DNA of 60,356 bases from Cephaloticoccus capnophilus. GTDB taxonomy: Bacteria > Verrucomicrobiota > Verrucomicrobiia > Opitutales > Opitutaceae. Positions 26,408 through 36,183 of this stretch are shown piece after piece; positions within the stretch are counted from its first letter, which is position 1, and each line of letters begins with the position of its first letter. The notes beneath the pieces were generated by a model. The model searched no databases. It was not told the DNA's origin and was given only the letters and a program-made list of their open reading frames with translations. The DNA is taken from assembly GCF_001580045.1 (NCBI RefSeq), contig NZ_LSZP01000028.1, forward strand, positions 1 to 60,356, read 5' to 3'. The translations under genes were made by a program, and so were the position numbers.

Positions 26408-28084
26408 CTAGCGCGAGAGCAACCAGTCACCGAGCGCACCTTGATAAAACCCAAAGAAAACGACTGCCGCCGCGAGCAGCCCGAGCGCCCACTTCACGGG
26501 CGTACACACGCACACGCCAGCAGCACTGCCGCCTTTGTTTTGCAGCGGAGTATCCTCCTCAAACTCAATCGACCAGCTGGGTGCGGGCTGAGACGCCGGC
26601 TCGGCGGCGACAAGTGCAGCAGCCTTGGCGGCGACCGGTGCAGCAGCGCGGTCGGCTGAGGCCGTCTTGCTCGCGCCATCGGGCTCCCCAAATAAGGCCG
26701 CGCGGACCCAGCCAAAGTAGTAGTAAATGGAGACGACCACCCCGAGCACCGCGACTGCGAGCAGTCCGTAGAGCTCTGCTTGGAACGCACTGATGAAGAT
26801 AAAGAGTTTCCCCATGAACCCGACTAGCGGCGGGATGCCAGCGAGCGAGCCAAGCCCGATTACCAACACAAGTGCGAGGAAAGGCTGTGTTTTGGCGAGC
26901 CCCGCGTAGTCGTCGAGTTCTTGAATCGCATCGGCATCCGCGCCGTCAGCACGGGCGAGCAGCGTCATCACACCGAAGACTGCAAAAGACGCGAGTAAGT
27001 AGCCGCCGAGGTAAAACTGCACCGCGCCAATCGCCGCGGTGCTATGCAACGACGCGACCACGCCCAGCAGCAAAAAGCCCGCGTGCGACACGCCCGAAAG
27101 CCCGATGAGTCGCTTGACGTTATGCTGCGTGAGTGCGGCGAGATTCCCAAAAACTAGCGTCAACGCAGCGAGCACTGTAAGCACCGGAATCACCAGCCCC
27201 GCGTAGGGCGCGAAGGCCGTGTGCACGAGTATCAGCAAGATGGCGAAACCCGCCGCCTTGGAGCCGACGGCCAGGTAGGCCGTCACTGGAGTCGGTGCAC
27301 CTTGGTAAACATCGGGCACCCAGATTTGAAACGGGAAGGCGCCAATTTTGAAGCACACGCCGCTGAGCACGAGCACGATGCCGAGTGAGGCGAGGAAGTT
27401 ATCTGGATTGGCCGCGAGGAAGCCGCGCAACTCGCCAAAGTGCATTCCATTATCCGTCGAGCCTATGAGTAAGGGATTTCCCGATACGCCGTAGAGCAGC
27501 ACGATCCCGAAAAGCAACAAGCCCGAGCTAAGTGCTCCCGTAATGAGGTATTTGAGCCCCGCTTCCAGCGACAGCGCACTCGTGCGGAAGTAGCTCACCA
27601 AAATGTAGAACCCAACCGTCACCGTCTCCAGCGCGACGAAAAGCATCACGAAGTGATTGCTCTGGGCCAAGAGCATCAGTGCCCCGCCAATCACAAGCAC
27701 GATGCTAAAAAACTCGACACGCGGGAGCTGCCGCCGCCCTAGACTCACTACGCCGAGCACGCTCACGAGCAGCGAGGTCAGCAGGAAAAACACCCGCATA
27801 AACTGCCCGTCGCGCGTGTGAAGCAGCAGCCCATTAAAGGTCTCGGTGCCGAGATAAGCCCCGATACCGCAAGCCCCCGACGCACAACAAAAACTCGCGA
27901 GCAGCAGCGCGAGCAACACAGTCTGCCCCGCAATCGCCACGACCGGAATCGCCCGATGCGCCGCGCGCGGCAGCACCATTTCGAGAACGAGGAGCAGCAG
28001 CGCGAGACAGCCGAGTGAAACCTCGGGCAGGATGGCAGCCCAGCGGTTGGAGTCAGCGGCGGCGTGTAGCAGTTCAAAACTCAT
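26408..28084 (-). CDS. nuoN: NADH-quinone oxidoreductase subunit N
   Basis: 558 residues from MSFELLHAAADSN; a longer frame upstream overlaps nuoM and is not used. About 14 membrane helices form an antiporter-like proton channel, with KAAGFAILLILVH and the conserved Lys region near YLITGALSSGLLLFG. The C-terminus is unusual. After helix 14 (FGWVRAALFG) comes an Ala/Lys-rich linker of about 45 residues, an acidic segment, and one more hydrophobic helix (WALGLLAAAVVFFGFYQ). Last gene of the nuo operon, 23 bases after nuoM. Confidence 0.93.
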   Translation of the reverse strand: MSFELLHAAADSNRWAAILPEVSLGCLALLLLVLEMVLPRAAHRAIPVVAIAGQTVLLALLLASFCCASGACGIGAYLGTETFNGLLLHTRDGQFMRVFFLLTSLLVSVLGVVSLGRRQLPRVEFFSIVLVIGGALMLLAQSNHFVMLFVALETVTVGFYILVSYFRTSALSLEAGLKYLITGALSSGLLLFGIVLLYGVSGNPLLIGSTDNGMHFGELRGFLAANPDNFLASLGIVLVLSGVCFKIGAFPFQIWVPDVYQGAPTPVTAYLAVGSKAAGFAILLILVHTAFAPYAGLVIPVLTVLAALTLVFGNLAALTQHNVKRLIGLSGVSHAGFLLLGVVASLHSTAAIGAVQFYLGGYLLASFAVFGVMTLLARADGADADAIQELDDYAGLAKTQPFLALVLVIGLGSLAGIPPLVGFMGKLFIFISAFQAELYGLLAVAVLGVVVSIYYYFGWVRAALFGEPDGASKTASADRAAAPVAAKAAALVAAEPASQPAPSWSIEFEEDTPLQNKGGSAAGVCVCTPVKWALGLLAAAVVFFGFYQGALGDWLLSR

Positions 28085-28107
28085 AGCGAGCGAAGGACAA
28101 AGCGTAA

Positions 28108-29652
28108 TTAAGATTCGGATACGGCGACACTCACCGTCGATTGAAGTGCGTCGTTGACGGGCTCGGAAATCGACTTCGGCCAAAAGCCGACCGCAAGTAA
28201 CGCGCCCAAAAGCAGCAGCGCGGGCAGCCGCTCCGCCCAGCCCAAGTCGGCAAGCGGCTGCCCGCCAACACGCGCGGTAAACTGCGCCGACGGACTGCCG
28301 AAGAACACCCGCGCCACCGCACGCAGCCCGTAAATCGCCGAGATGATGATCCCAGCCACTGCGATGACGGTAAACAGTTTGGAGAAACTCCACAGCGCGA
28401 CGAAGATGGAGAGTTCACCCCAGAAATTCGCAAATCCGGGCAGCCCGATTCCCGCCATCGTCGCCGCGACAAAGAAGGCCGCGAGCACCGGCGCACGCTG
28501 CGCCAAGCCGCCCATTTCCGCCATGTCAAAGGTCTGCGTGCGTTGGTGGACACTCGTCGCCAGCAAAAACATCAGCGCAACCGAGAGCCCGTGCGCGACC
28601 ATCAGCAGCACCACGCCGCCCGCGCCCACCGTGCTCAAACACGCGATTCCCAAAAACGCGTAGCCCATATGCATGACCGAGCTGTAACCGATCATCTGCT
28701 TAAGGTCGCGCTGCGCCATCGTCACAAAGCCGATCACGAGCACGTTCCCCACCGCAGCCAAGAGTGCGAGCAGCCCCACCCACTTTGCCGCGCCGAGCGG
28801 CAGTAGCGGCAGCGCGATTTGGATAAGCCCGTAGAGTCCGAATTTTTTGAGAACACCCGCGTGGAGCATCGCCGCCGAGCTTGGCGCAGCCCCGTAACCG
28901 AGCGGAGCCCAAGTGTGCAGCGGCCACAGCGAAACCAAAATCCCAAAGCCGAACATCAGCAGCCCAAACGCATAACTCTGCACGCTCTCCCCGAGCGGTT
29001 GCAGCGCCAGCGCATTGCGCAGCGCGATTAGGTCAAAAGTCTGCGCACCGCTCTTCACATAAATCGCAATCAACCCGACCAGCGAAAGCATCGCCCCGAG
29101 CGTCAGGTAAATCGTGAGCTTCATCGCCGCATAGTGCCGGTCGCGCCCGCCCCAAATACCGACCATGATGAAGGTCGGGATGAGGGCCAGTTCGTGAAAG
29201 AAGTAGAAGAAAAACACGTCCACGCTCGCAAACACGCCCATCAAGCCGGCCTGCATCACAAGCAGCAGCGCGAGATAGGTTTTGAGCCGCTCTGCGCCCG
29301 ACTGAATCGCATAAAGCCCCGCCGCCAGCCCCACGACTCCCGCCATCGCAAATAGCGGCATCGAAATGCCGTTTAGCCCGAGGCTCAGCATAATCCCAAA
29401 GCGAGAAAGCCCCGTATCGTAAAAACTCTGAAAGGCATAGCCTCCCGCCCCGCCCACCCCACTCGCCGCCACCGCTCCGAGCCCGCTCGGGAAGTGATAC
29501 CACGTGTGCAGCCCGAGCAGTGCAGGCAGCCCAAAGCCCACACAGGCCAGAGCGACCGAAGCACGCTGCGGCAGCCCGAGCGCAATCACTAGCGCCACCG
29601 CCAGCGGACTCAGGATTGCCAATAAAAGAGGATCAAAGGGAAGTTCGCTCAT
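28108..29652 (-). CDS. nuoM: NADH-quinone oxidoreductase subunit M
   Basis: 514 residues and about 14 transmembrane helices. The antiporter motif region includes FFFYFFHELALIPTFIMVGIW with the functional Glu of helix 5 and LPLHTWAPLGYGAAPSSAAM. One of three Mrp-antiporter-related proton-pumping subunits of complex I in the inner membrane. Length matches the family. Next gene nuoN starts 23 bases after this stop; nuoL ends 17 bases before its start. Confidence 0.96.
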   Translation of the reverse strand: MSELPFDPLLLAILSPLAVALVIALGLPQRASVALACVGFGLPALLGLHTWYHFPSGLGAVAASGVGGAGGYAFQSFYDTGLSRFGIMLSLGLNGISMPLFAMAGVVGLAAGLYAIQSGAERLKTYLALLLVMQAGLMGVFASVDVFFFYFFHELALIPTFIMVGIWGGRDRHYAAMKLTIYLTLGAMLSLVGLIAIYVKSGAQTFDLIALRNALALQPLGESVQSYAFGLLMFGFGILVSLWPLHTWAPLGYGAAPSSAAMLHAGVLKKFGLYGLIQIALPLLPLGAAKWVGLLALLAAVGNVLVIGFVTMAQRDLKQMIGYSSVMHMGYAFLGIACLSTVGAGGVVLLMVAHGLSVALMFLLATSVHQRTQTFDMAEMGGLAQRAPVLAAFFVAATMAGIGLPGFANFWGELSIFVALWSFSKLFTVIAVAGIIISAIYGLRAVARVFFGSPSAQFTARVGGQPLADLGWAERLPALLLLGALLAVGFWPKSISEPVNDALQSTVSVAVSES

Positions 29653-29669
29653 AGCAGGTTATGCCTCCG

Positions 29670-31559
29670 TCAAAAAACGCCCGACACGATTGCCCACAGC
29701 AGCACCACGCCGAGCAGGAACCAATAAACGTAAGCGTGCAGGCTGCCGGTTTGCAGCGCGCGCGCGCCCAGCCCCACAAGCCCCACAAGGCTCGCCGTGC
29801 CGCGCACAATCACGCCCGCAAGGAAGACTTTTTCCAAAAAGTTAAGCATCATCGCGAAGCGTTGCTGCACCTTCGCGACGTAGTAGCCGTAAGCCGAATC
29901 GAATACGCCCTGGAGCCCGACCAGCGAGCGGAACAGCGCGGGCGATTTGAGCGCAATCGCGTCATCGCGAGAGTCGGGCCGCCGGTACAGCAACCACGCG
30001 AGCCCGCCACCGAGTAGCATGACCGCGATACTCGTGACCAAAATCGTCGTGTGTGCCTCTTCGCTGTGCGGGATCAAGTAGGCAAGGTCGCCTGCGAGGC
30101 GTCCGTAAATATTCCCGTAACCGCCAACCACCGCGAGCAGTCCGAGCACGAGCAGCGGCACGGTCATCGCGAGCCCGCTCTCATGCGCACCGCGCGCGAC
30201 CTCACTGCGTGCCTCGCCAAAGAAGACGATCCGCCACATCCGGATCATATAAAACGCCGTCAACACCGCGCTCAGCGCGAGGGTGCCGAAGACCGCACCG
30301 TTGTTTTGGTAAGCGAGCAGCAAAATCGCATCTTTAGAGAAGAATCCCGCCAGCCCGGGCATGCCGATAATCGCGAACACGCCGAGCGTAAAAGTCGCGT
30401 AAGTGACCGGCATCTTTTTCGCGAGCCCGCCCATTTTGGGCATGTCTTGCTCGTGGTGGCAGCCGTGGATGACCGAGCCTGCACCGAGGAAGAGCAGTGC
30501 CTTGAAAAAGGCGTGTGTGGTCAGGTGAAACATCGCCGCGCCTACCCCAGCGGCGATTACCAGTTCGGGCGCGCCATCCGGTGACACGAGCGTCGAGCCC
30601 AGCCCGAAGGCGGCGACCATGTAGCCGATTTGCGAGAGCGTCGAGTAGGCCAGCACTTTCTTAATATCGCGCTGCACGACTGCGCAGAGCGCAGCATAGA
30701 GTGCGGTAATCGTGCCCACCCACAGGATGACATTGAGGGCCTCCGCGACCATTAGCACCTCGACACGGCAGAGCATGTAAATCCCGGCAGCCACCATCGT
30801 CGCCGCATGGATAAGTGCGGAGACCGGCGTCGGGCCCTCCATCGCATCGGGCAGCCACACATGGAGCGGCATTTGCGCAGACTTGCCGAGTGCGCCGCAG
30901 AACAGCAGCAGCGGAATCGCGCTTGCACACGTGGCGCTCAGCGCGCCCGCCTCGCCGAGCGCACGCAGCTCCACTAGGTTGGTCGTCCCATAAGTCGCGT
31001 AGCAAAGGATGATTCCGAGCAGGAACCCGAAGTCGCCGACACGGTTGGCGATAAACGCCTTCTTCGAGGCATCCGCCGCGCTTTGCTTTTCGTGGTAGTG
31101 GTTGATCAGCAAGTAGGAGCTAAACCCGACCAACTCCCAGAAGATGAAAATCATGAACAGGTTATCCGCGAGGACGATGCCCAGCATCGAAAACATGAAG
31201 ATGGACAGCCCGCCGAAGTAGCGCGCGCGCGCCTTGTCCTCGTGCATGTAGCCCACGCTAAACAGGTGGATAAAGAAGCCCACGAAGCTCACAACGAAGA
31301 GCATCAACGCGGCCAAGTCGTCGAAGAGAAAGCCAAGCGAGAGCGAGAAGTCCCCCAGCCGCAGCCACTCAACTGAGGTCGTGAATCGCGCCGCATCGCC
31401 CCCGAAAATCAAGAGCAGCGAAAGCGCGGCGAGTGCACCCGCCGCCGTGACGGAGACCGTAGTCGCCAGCCCACCGCGACGACGCAGGAACAGCGCGATC
31501 AACGCCGCCGAGACCAGCGGGACGAGGAGGACGAGGAGAGCGTTTTGAACCGGCGTCAT
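29670..31559 (-). CDS. nuoL: NADH-quinone oxidoreductase subunit L
   Basis: 629 residues. Helices include FIFWELVGFSSYLLINHYH with the conserved Glu, and MPLHVWLPDAMEGPTPVSAL followed by IHAATMVAAGIYML. The C-terminal lateral helix and final anchor (about 545-629) are present, so the long amphipathic arm that spans the pumps is intact. Distal proton-pumping subunit. 86 bases separate it from nuoK, the largest gap in this half of the operon; I see no promoter or terminator there. Confidence 0.96.
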   Translation of the reverse strand: MTPVQNALLVLLVPLVSAALIALFLRRRGGLATTVSVTAAGALAALSLLLIFGGDAARFTTSVEWLRLGDFSLSLGFLFDDLAALMLFVVSFVGFFIHLFSVGYMHEDKARARYFGGLSIFMFSMLGIVLADNLFMIFIFWELVGFSSYLLINHYHEKQSAADASKKAFIANRVGDFGFLLGIILCYATYGTTNLVELRALGEAGALSATCASAIPLLLFCGALGKSAQMPLHVWLPDAMEGPTPVSALIHAATMVAAGIYMLCRVEVLMVAEALNVILWVGTITALYAALCAVVQRDIKKVLAYSTLSQIGYMVAAFGLGSTLVSPDGAPELVIAAGVGAAMFHLTTHAFFKALLFLGAGSVIHGCHHEQDMPKMGGLAKKMPVTYATFTLGVFAIIGMPGLAGFFSKDAILLLAYQNNGAVFGTLALSAVLTAFYMIRMWRIVFFGEARSEVARGAHESGLAMTVPLLVLGLLAVVGGYGNIYGRLAGDLAYLIPHSEEAHTTILVTSIAVMLLGGGLAWLLYRRPDSRDDAIALKSPALFRSLVGLQGVFDSAYGYYVAKVQQRFAMMLNFLEKVFLAGVIVRGTASLVGLVGLGARALQTGSLHAYVYWFLLGVVLLWAIVSGVF

Positions 31560-31645
31560 GAGTAGAATGAGCGGGGCGAGTGAGGAGGAAGACAGCAGCA
31601 GTGAGGTAAAAGGAGGAGGCGCGAGGCGGGACTTTGGGCGGGCGG

Positions 31646-31954
31646 CTAGTGTTTCAGTGCGTTAAGCTCATCGACCTCGATGGTCGTGCGCTTGCGAAAC
31701 AGGGCGACGATGATTGCGAGCCCCACGGCCACCTCCGCCGCCGCCACCGTGAGTATGAAGAAGACGAATACATTCCCCTCCATCGTCCCATTAAACCGCG
31801 AGAAGGCGACCAAGCCCAAAATCGCCGCCACCAACATGATCTCTAAGCTCATGTAGATGATCAGCGTGTTCTTGCGCAGCAACACGCCGAGGAAGCCTAT
31901 CGCGAAAAGCGCAGTCGAAAGCAGAACCAGAGTATTGAGCGGGACGGTAATCAT
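31646..31954 (-). CDS. nuoK: NADH-quinone oxidoreductase subunit K
   Basis: 102 residues and three membrane helices ([39 protein letters not shown] with the conserved Glu in MSLEIMLVA, and [19 protein letters not shown] with the second Glu). These glutamates carry protons at the antiporter-like interface. The start overlaps the nuoJ stop as ATGA, so the two are translationally coupled. Confidence 0.96.
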   Translation of the reverse strand: MITVPLNTLVLLSTALFAIGFLGVLLRKNTLIIYMSLEIMLVAAILGLVAFSRFNGTMEGNVFVFFILTVAAAEVAVGLAIIVALFRKRTTIEVDELNALKH

Positions 31955-32517
31955 TTTTGGGCAGCCTGCGTTGCGGGTTGGGAATCAAGCGCTGGCGAAG
32001 CTGCGGGAGCCTCGCCCTGCGCAATGAATTTTTTGCTGAGCACGATGACCCCGAGCATAGCAGCCAAGAGCAGGAAGCCCATGACTTGGACGGGCAGTAG
32101 GTAGGTCGTGAAGAGCGCGTGAGCGTAGGCTTTGAGGTCGGCACCAAGCGCGGGAATCATCGCCGCCGGTAGCGAGTCGAGCTGGCCGCGAGTCGCCACT
32201 GCGAGGACACCCGCCACGAGGAGCCCCGCGCCAACCACGCCCGCCAAGGCGGAGATACCGCGAAACTTCCACGCCGAGACCTGCTTTAGGTCGAGCAGCA
32301 TGATGATAAACAAGAACAGCGCGACGACCGCGCCCGCGTAAACGAGCACGAGGAGCACCGCCAATAAGTAGGCTTCGAGCAGGACAAAAATCCCCGCCAC
32401 GCTCACGAGGCAGAGCAGGAAGCACAGCGCGGCATTAATCGCATTGGGGCTGAGCACCGCACCGAGGGCGAAGAGCAGCGCGAAGGTCGCAAAGACTGTG
32501 AAAAGCGTGTCGAGCAT
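31951..32517 (-). CDS. nuoJ: NADH-quinone oxidoreductase subunit J
   Basis: 188 residues and five helices. Helix 3 ([20 protein letters not shown]) has the pi-bulge Tyr-Ala-Gly-Ala-Val signature of NuoJ. The hydrophilic C-terminal tail (about 160-188) is Ala/Gln-rich. It is the membrane-arm subunit that couples quinone reduction to the pumps. Between nuoI (32 bases upstream) and nuoK (4-base overlap). Confidence 0.95.
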   Translation of the reverse strand: MLDTLFTVFATFALLFALGAVLSPNAINAALCFLLCLVSVAGIFVLLEAYLLAVLLVLVYAGAVVALFLFIIMLLDLKQVSAWKFRGISALAGVVGAGLLVAGVLAVATRGQLDSLPAAMIPALGADLKAYAHALFTTYLLPVQVMGFLLLAAMLGVIVLSKKFIAQGEAPAASPALDSQPATQAAQK

Positions 32518-32549
32518 GGTGGTGTGCTGCGGAGCGTTGGCGTAAGGGT

Positions 32550-33089
32550 TTAGTGGGCGTTACCGTGTTCGGCGGCGGCTTTTTTCTTATCCCATTTAAA
32601 GTGGCGGTCCGGGAGGCTGCCGCCGAGTTCGTAGAGCCGTTTCTTGTCGTGCACCATCTCTTCGCGCGTCAGCCCGTTAAGCGAAAACTGGTTTTGCAAA
32701 AAGATCGCCTCCTCGGGGCAAACCTCTTGGCAAAGCCCACAGTAGATGCAACGCAGCATATCGATCTTAAACTCCTCGGGCGCTTTCTCGATGTGCTCGC
32801 GACCGCTGCCTTCGGGCACGCTGCCGGGAGTGATGCGAATCGCTTTCGGCGGGCAGACGAATTCGCAAAGCTGGCACGAGACGCATTTTTCGCGGCCATG
32901 CGGATCCGTTACCAGCGTCGGCACACCGCGATAGCCGGGCGGAATCTCCGGCTGCACTTCCGGATACTCCATCGTCTCATTCGGCGCGAAGATGTGCTTG
33001 AGCGTGGTCTTTAACCCACGCGCGATTTGCGGCAGGTAGCTGCGCTCGGAGAGCGTGAGCGGTCTGCGTTCGACGGGGAGAATGGCCAT
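32550..33089 (-). CDS. nuoI: NADH-quinone oxidoreductase subunit I
   Basis: 179 residues with two ferredoxin-type 4Fe-4S motifs, CVSCQLCEFVCP and CIYCGLCQEVCP, that hold clusters N6a and N6b on the path to N2. The N-terminal amphipathic segment (GLKTTLKHIFAP) lies along the membrane. The Lys-rich C-terminus ends in HGNAH. A standard peripheral-arm subunit; length is normal. Confidence 0.97.
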   Translation of the reverse strand: MAILPVERRPLTLSERSYLPQIARGLKTTLKHIFAPNETMEYPEVQPEIPPGYRGVPTLVTDPHGREKCVSCQLCEFVCPPKAIRITPGSVPEGSGREHIEKAPEEFKIDMLRCIYCGLCQEVCPEEAIFLQNQFSLNGLTREEMVHDKKRLYELGGSLPDRHFKWDKKKAAAEHGNAH

Positions 33090-33136
33090 GACGGAAAAGA
33101 AAAAGAAGGAAGGGAAGGAAGTCGCCGTGCCGCTCG

Positions 33137-34288
33137 CTAGAGTCGCTCTTGGAGTAGCGCGATCACGACTAGGTAGAAGAAGAGATTAGCAATAGAGAGC
33201 GGCAGCAGCTTTTGCCAGCCGAGCACCATGACTTGGTCGTAGCGGAAGCGCGGCACCGTCCAACGCACCCACATGAAGAAGAAGATGAGGAAGAGGACTT
33301 TGAGCAGGAAAATGACAATCGACACCACCCCCACGACAAGGGGGTTACCCGCAATGCCGATGAGCGCAGAAAAGTCCGCCAACGACACCCACGGGAGCGG
33401 ATTCCAGCCGCCGAGAAACAGTAACGTAAAAATGCCCGAGCCGACAATCATGTGCGCGTATTCAGCGACGAAGAATATCGCCCACTTAAACGCGCCATAC
33501 TCGGTATGGAAGCCACCGACCAGATCGGCTTCCGACTCCGGCATGTCGAAGGGTTGGCGGTTCGTCTCGGCAAAAAGCGCGATTAAGAAAATCAACGCAC
33601 ACACCGGCATGGTAAAAATGAACCACGCGCCGCCCCAAAAGCCCGGCAGCGATTGAAACTCGACGACTCGGGCCAGCGAGAGCGAGCCACGCATCCCAGG
33701 CGAGTTGACCCACAGGAACACCGGCAGGACGGAAATCGTCATCGACAGTTCGTAAGAGATGAACTGAGCGGAAGCACGCACGCCGCCGAGAAACGGGTAT
33801 TTTGAATTTGAAGCCCAGCCGGCCAAAATCAGCGCGTAGACGCCCAGCGACGAAACCGCGAAAATCGCCAAGAGCCCGAGATCCACATTCGCCAGCCCGA
33901 TGGGCACGACCGTATCGCCGTCAAGCCACGCCCCAAAGGGCACAGCGACGACGGTCGTCAGCGCGGGGATGAGTGCCACCGCCGGAGCGAGGAAGAAGTA
34001 AAACTTGTTCACGTGCCCGGGCACGGGGTCTTCTTTGAAAAAGAATTTTAGGCCGTCGGCCAGCAGTTGGAAGAGCCCGAGCCGTTGGAGCGCGCGCCCG
34101 AGAAAAGGAATTTTCACCAGCCACGGAATCGCCGCGCGGTTTGGGCCCGGGCGGCCCTGAATCCATGCGCTCACTTTGCGCTCGGCCATCGAGCCCGCGC
34201 CTGCGAGCGGGAAGATGACCGCAATCACCGCAAGGCCCTTGAGCGTGGCTTGAAGCAGAGGAGGGAGACTGAGCCAAAATTCGATCAT
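33137..34288 (-). CDS. nuoH: NADH-quinone oxidoreductase subunit H
   Basis: 383 residues from MIEFWLSLPPLLQ; a longer frame upstream is not used because this start gives the family N-terminus. Eight or nine helices. The quinone-cavity segments GSMAERKVSAWIQGRPGPNR and AETNRQPFDMPESEADLVGG carry the invariant Glu and Arg residues that link quinone chemistry to proton pumping. The C-terminus has MWVRWTVPRFRYDQVM. Somewhat longer than the E. coli subunit (325). Confidence 0.97.
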   Translation of the reverse strand: MIEFWLSLPPLLQATLKGLAVIAVIFPLAGAGSMAERKVSAWIQGRPGPNRAAIPWLVKIPFLGRALQRLGLFQLLADGLKFFFKEDPVPGHVNKFYFFLAPAVALIPALTTVVAVPFGAWLDGDTVVPIGLANVDLGLLAIFAVSSLGVYALILAGWASNSKYPFLGGVRASAQFISYELSMTISVLPVFLWVNSPGMRGSLSLARVVEFQSLPGFWGGAWFIFTMPVCALIFLIALFAETNRQPFDMPESEADLVGGFHTEYGAFKWAIFFVAEYAHMIVGSGIFTLLFLGGWNPLPWVSLADFSALIGIAGNPLVVGVVSIVIFLLKVLFLIFFFMWVRWTVPRFRYDQVMVLGWQKLLPLSIANLFFYLVVIALLQERL

Positions 34289-34356
34289 AACGAAGTCTTC
34301 GACCTTTTTAGTTTTGCGTGCCGGTGCGAGGCGCACGGCCCTTTGTTGGCGGCATG

Positions 34357-36144
34357 TCAGGCAGCGGTTGAGGTTGTCGCACGCTCATTGAGCGGACTGA
34401 TGGGCGTGGTGGGTTTGTGGTGAAGCGTTTCGCCTTCGACGAAGGGGAGCGAGGCGTAGGGCGTCGCATCGAGCAGAAGCCCGTCGTCGGGGATTTCCTG
34501 ATACGTCACGTTTGCAAACGCAGGGACTTCGGCGGCGAGGGCTTTCCACAGGGTCTCGACCCGACCATTTGGCACGGCGTTGCGGTCCGAGACCGGGCCG
34601 CCGCGTCCGCCGCCAGCGATCGCGATTAACGCGGAGAGCGTCGCGAGGTCGTCGGCCGCTCCCGCCGGGCCGGGCACGGCCTGGGCAAATTTTTGAATGC
34701 GGAATTGCTGGTTAACGAAGCTGCCGGACTTCTCGAAGACCGTGAGTGTCGGCAGCACGACAGCGGCGGCCTGGCTTGTCGCGTTGGCATGGGTGCTGAG
34801 GTAAATGACCGACACTTTTGCGAGCTGCTCCGCGCTGAGCCCCGCTTCGGCGAGGTCTTCGCCGACGGAAATGACAGTCTTCACTTCACCCGCCTCAATC
34901 GCGGCAGCGAGTGCGGCCAAGGGCGCGTAAGTGGGCGGCAGCGCTTCAATGAGTCCGGTGATGAGTGCGCCACGCAGGTTCGGGTTGCGATCAGCAGAAA
35001 GAAGGAGCCCGTCGCCCTCGCCCACACGGGAAACCACCGAAACCGGTGCCCCCACTTTATCCCCTAAAGCCTCCGCAAGTTTGCGCGTGAGGAATTGCTC
35101 TTCGACCGAGCTGCGGCCCGAGCCGACGATTGCGACCGTGCCCGGCTGGGCGCTGCGCAGCAGTTCGGTGGCCGCGTCGAGCGCGGCATCCGCCGTCACA
35201 GCCACGCCGCGAACGAGGGGGCGTGTTAAGCGGTTCTCGGCTTGGACTTCTTTGTAGAGCATCCGGCCACTATCGGTCATCCAAGTGTCGTTAACGGCAT
35301 CGTTTTGACGCGGGGTGATCCGGTAAATCGTGCCTTCCCGCGACCAGACAACGGTGTTCGCCCCGACCGAGGATTCGGTGCAAATGCTGTTGGTCTGTTT
35401 GAGAAACCAGACCCGCATTTTGAAGCGGAAGTCTGTAGAGGTGAGCGCGCCAACCGGGCAAATATCGACGGTGTTGAGCGAGTAATTATTGGCGAGTTCG
35501 CGGCCCGGGAAACAGGTGAGCGTTGAGTAGCTGCCGCGCTCGGTGAAGCCGAGCACGTCGTCCTTGGCGATTTCGCGAGAGAAGCGGATGCAGCGCGAGC
35601 ACAGGATGCAGCGCTCGTCGTCGAGCGTGACGCGCGGGCCGAGCACGGTGCGCTTCGGCTTCACGTTCTTCGGCTCGATGTAGCGCGAATAGCCGCGCCC
35701 GTAGCCGGTCGCCTGTTCTTGGAGTTTACACTCACCGGCTTGGTCGCAAATCGGACAATCAAGCGGGTGGTTAATCAGGAGAAACTCCATAACGCTCTCG
35801 CGGGCATCCTTGACCATCGGGGTCGTGGTGCGGATGTGCATGCCCGGGCTCACGTTGGTGCCGCAGCCAATGACTGGCTTGGGTATCCAGTTTACTTTTT
35901 GCTTACCGGTCGCCTCGTCAATTATCGGCGCCTTGGTCGCGGGATCGACGGCGGGCATGCCCATCTCGATGAGGCACATCCGGCAGTTGCCCGCGACGGA
36001 GAGCTTCTCGTGATAACAGTAATGCGGGATATCGACTGCGAGCTTGCGCGCCGCCTCGATCACATTGGTGCCCTTGGGCACGGCGATCTCCTGGCCGTCG
36101 ATGTTGACGGTGACGAGGTCTGGGCTGGGGGCGGTTTGGCTCAT
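34357..36144 (-). CDS. nuoG: NADH-quinone oxidoreductase subunit G, short form
   Basis: 595 residues against about 900 in E. coli. The N-terminal third is complete: the 2Fe-2S domain (CYHEKLSVAGNCRMC), the His-ligated 4Fe-4S motif (HPLDCPICDQAGEC) and the second cluster domain (CILCSRCIRF, CPVGAL). The C-terminal molybdopterin-oxidoreductase-like domain is shortened, as in mitochondrial and many non-enteric enzymes. It receives electrons from NuoF/NuoE and wires them to NuoI/NuoB. 40 bases separate it from nuoF. Confidence 0.95.
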   Translation of the reverse strand: MSQTAPSPDLVTVNIDGQEIAVPKGTNVIEAARKLAVDIPHYCYHEKLSVAGNCRMCLIEMGMPAVDPATKAPIIDEATGKQKVNWIPKPVIGCGTNVSPGMHIRTTTPMVKDARESVMEFLLINHPLDCPICDQAGECKLQEQATGYGRGYSRYIEPKNVKPKRTVLGPRVTLDDERCILCSRCIRFSREIAKDDVLGFTERGSYSTLTCFPGRELANNYSLNTVDICPVGALTSTDFRFKMRVWFLKQTNSICTESSVGANTVVWSREGTIYRITPRQNDAVNDTWMTDSGRMLYKEVQAENRLTRPLVRGVAVTADAALDAATELLRSAQPGTVAIVGSGRSSVEEQFLTRKLAEALGDKVGAPVSVVSRVGEGDGLLLSADRNPNLRGALITGLIEALPPTYAPLAALAAAIEAGEVKTVISVGEDLAEAGLSAEQLAKVSVIYLSTHANATSQAAAVVLPTLTVFEKSGSFVNQQFRIQKFAQAVPGPAGAADDLATLSALIAIAGGGRGGPVSDRNAVPNGRVETLWKALAAEVPAFANVTYQEIPDDGLLLDATPYASLPFVEGETLHHKPTTPISPLNERATTSTAA

Positions 36145-36183
36145 AACAGCTAGAGAAAAAGGCTTGGGGAAGGACGCTTCAGG

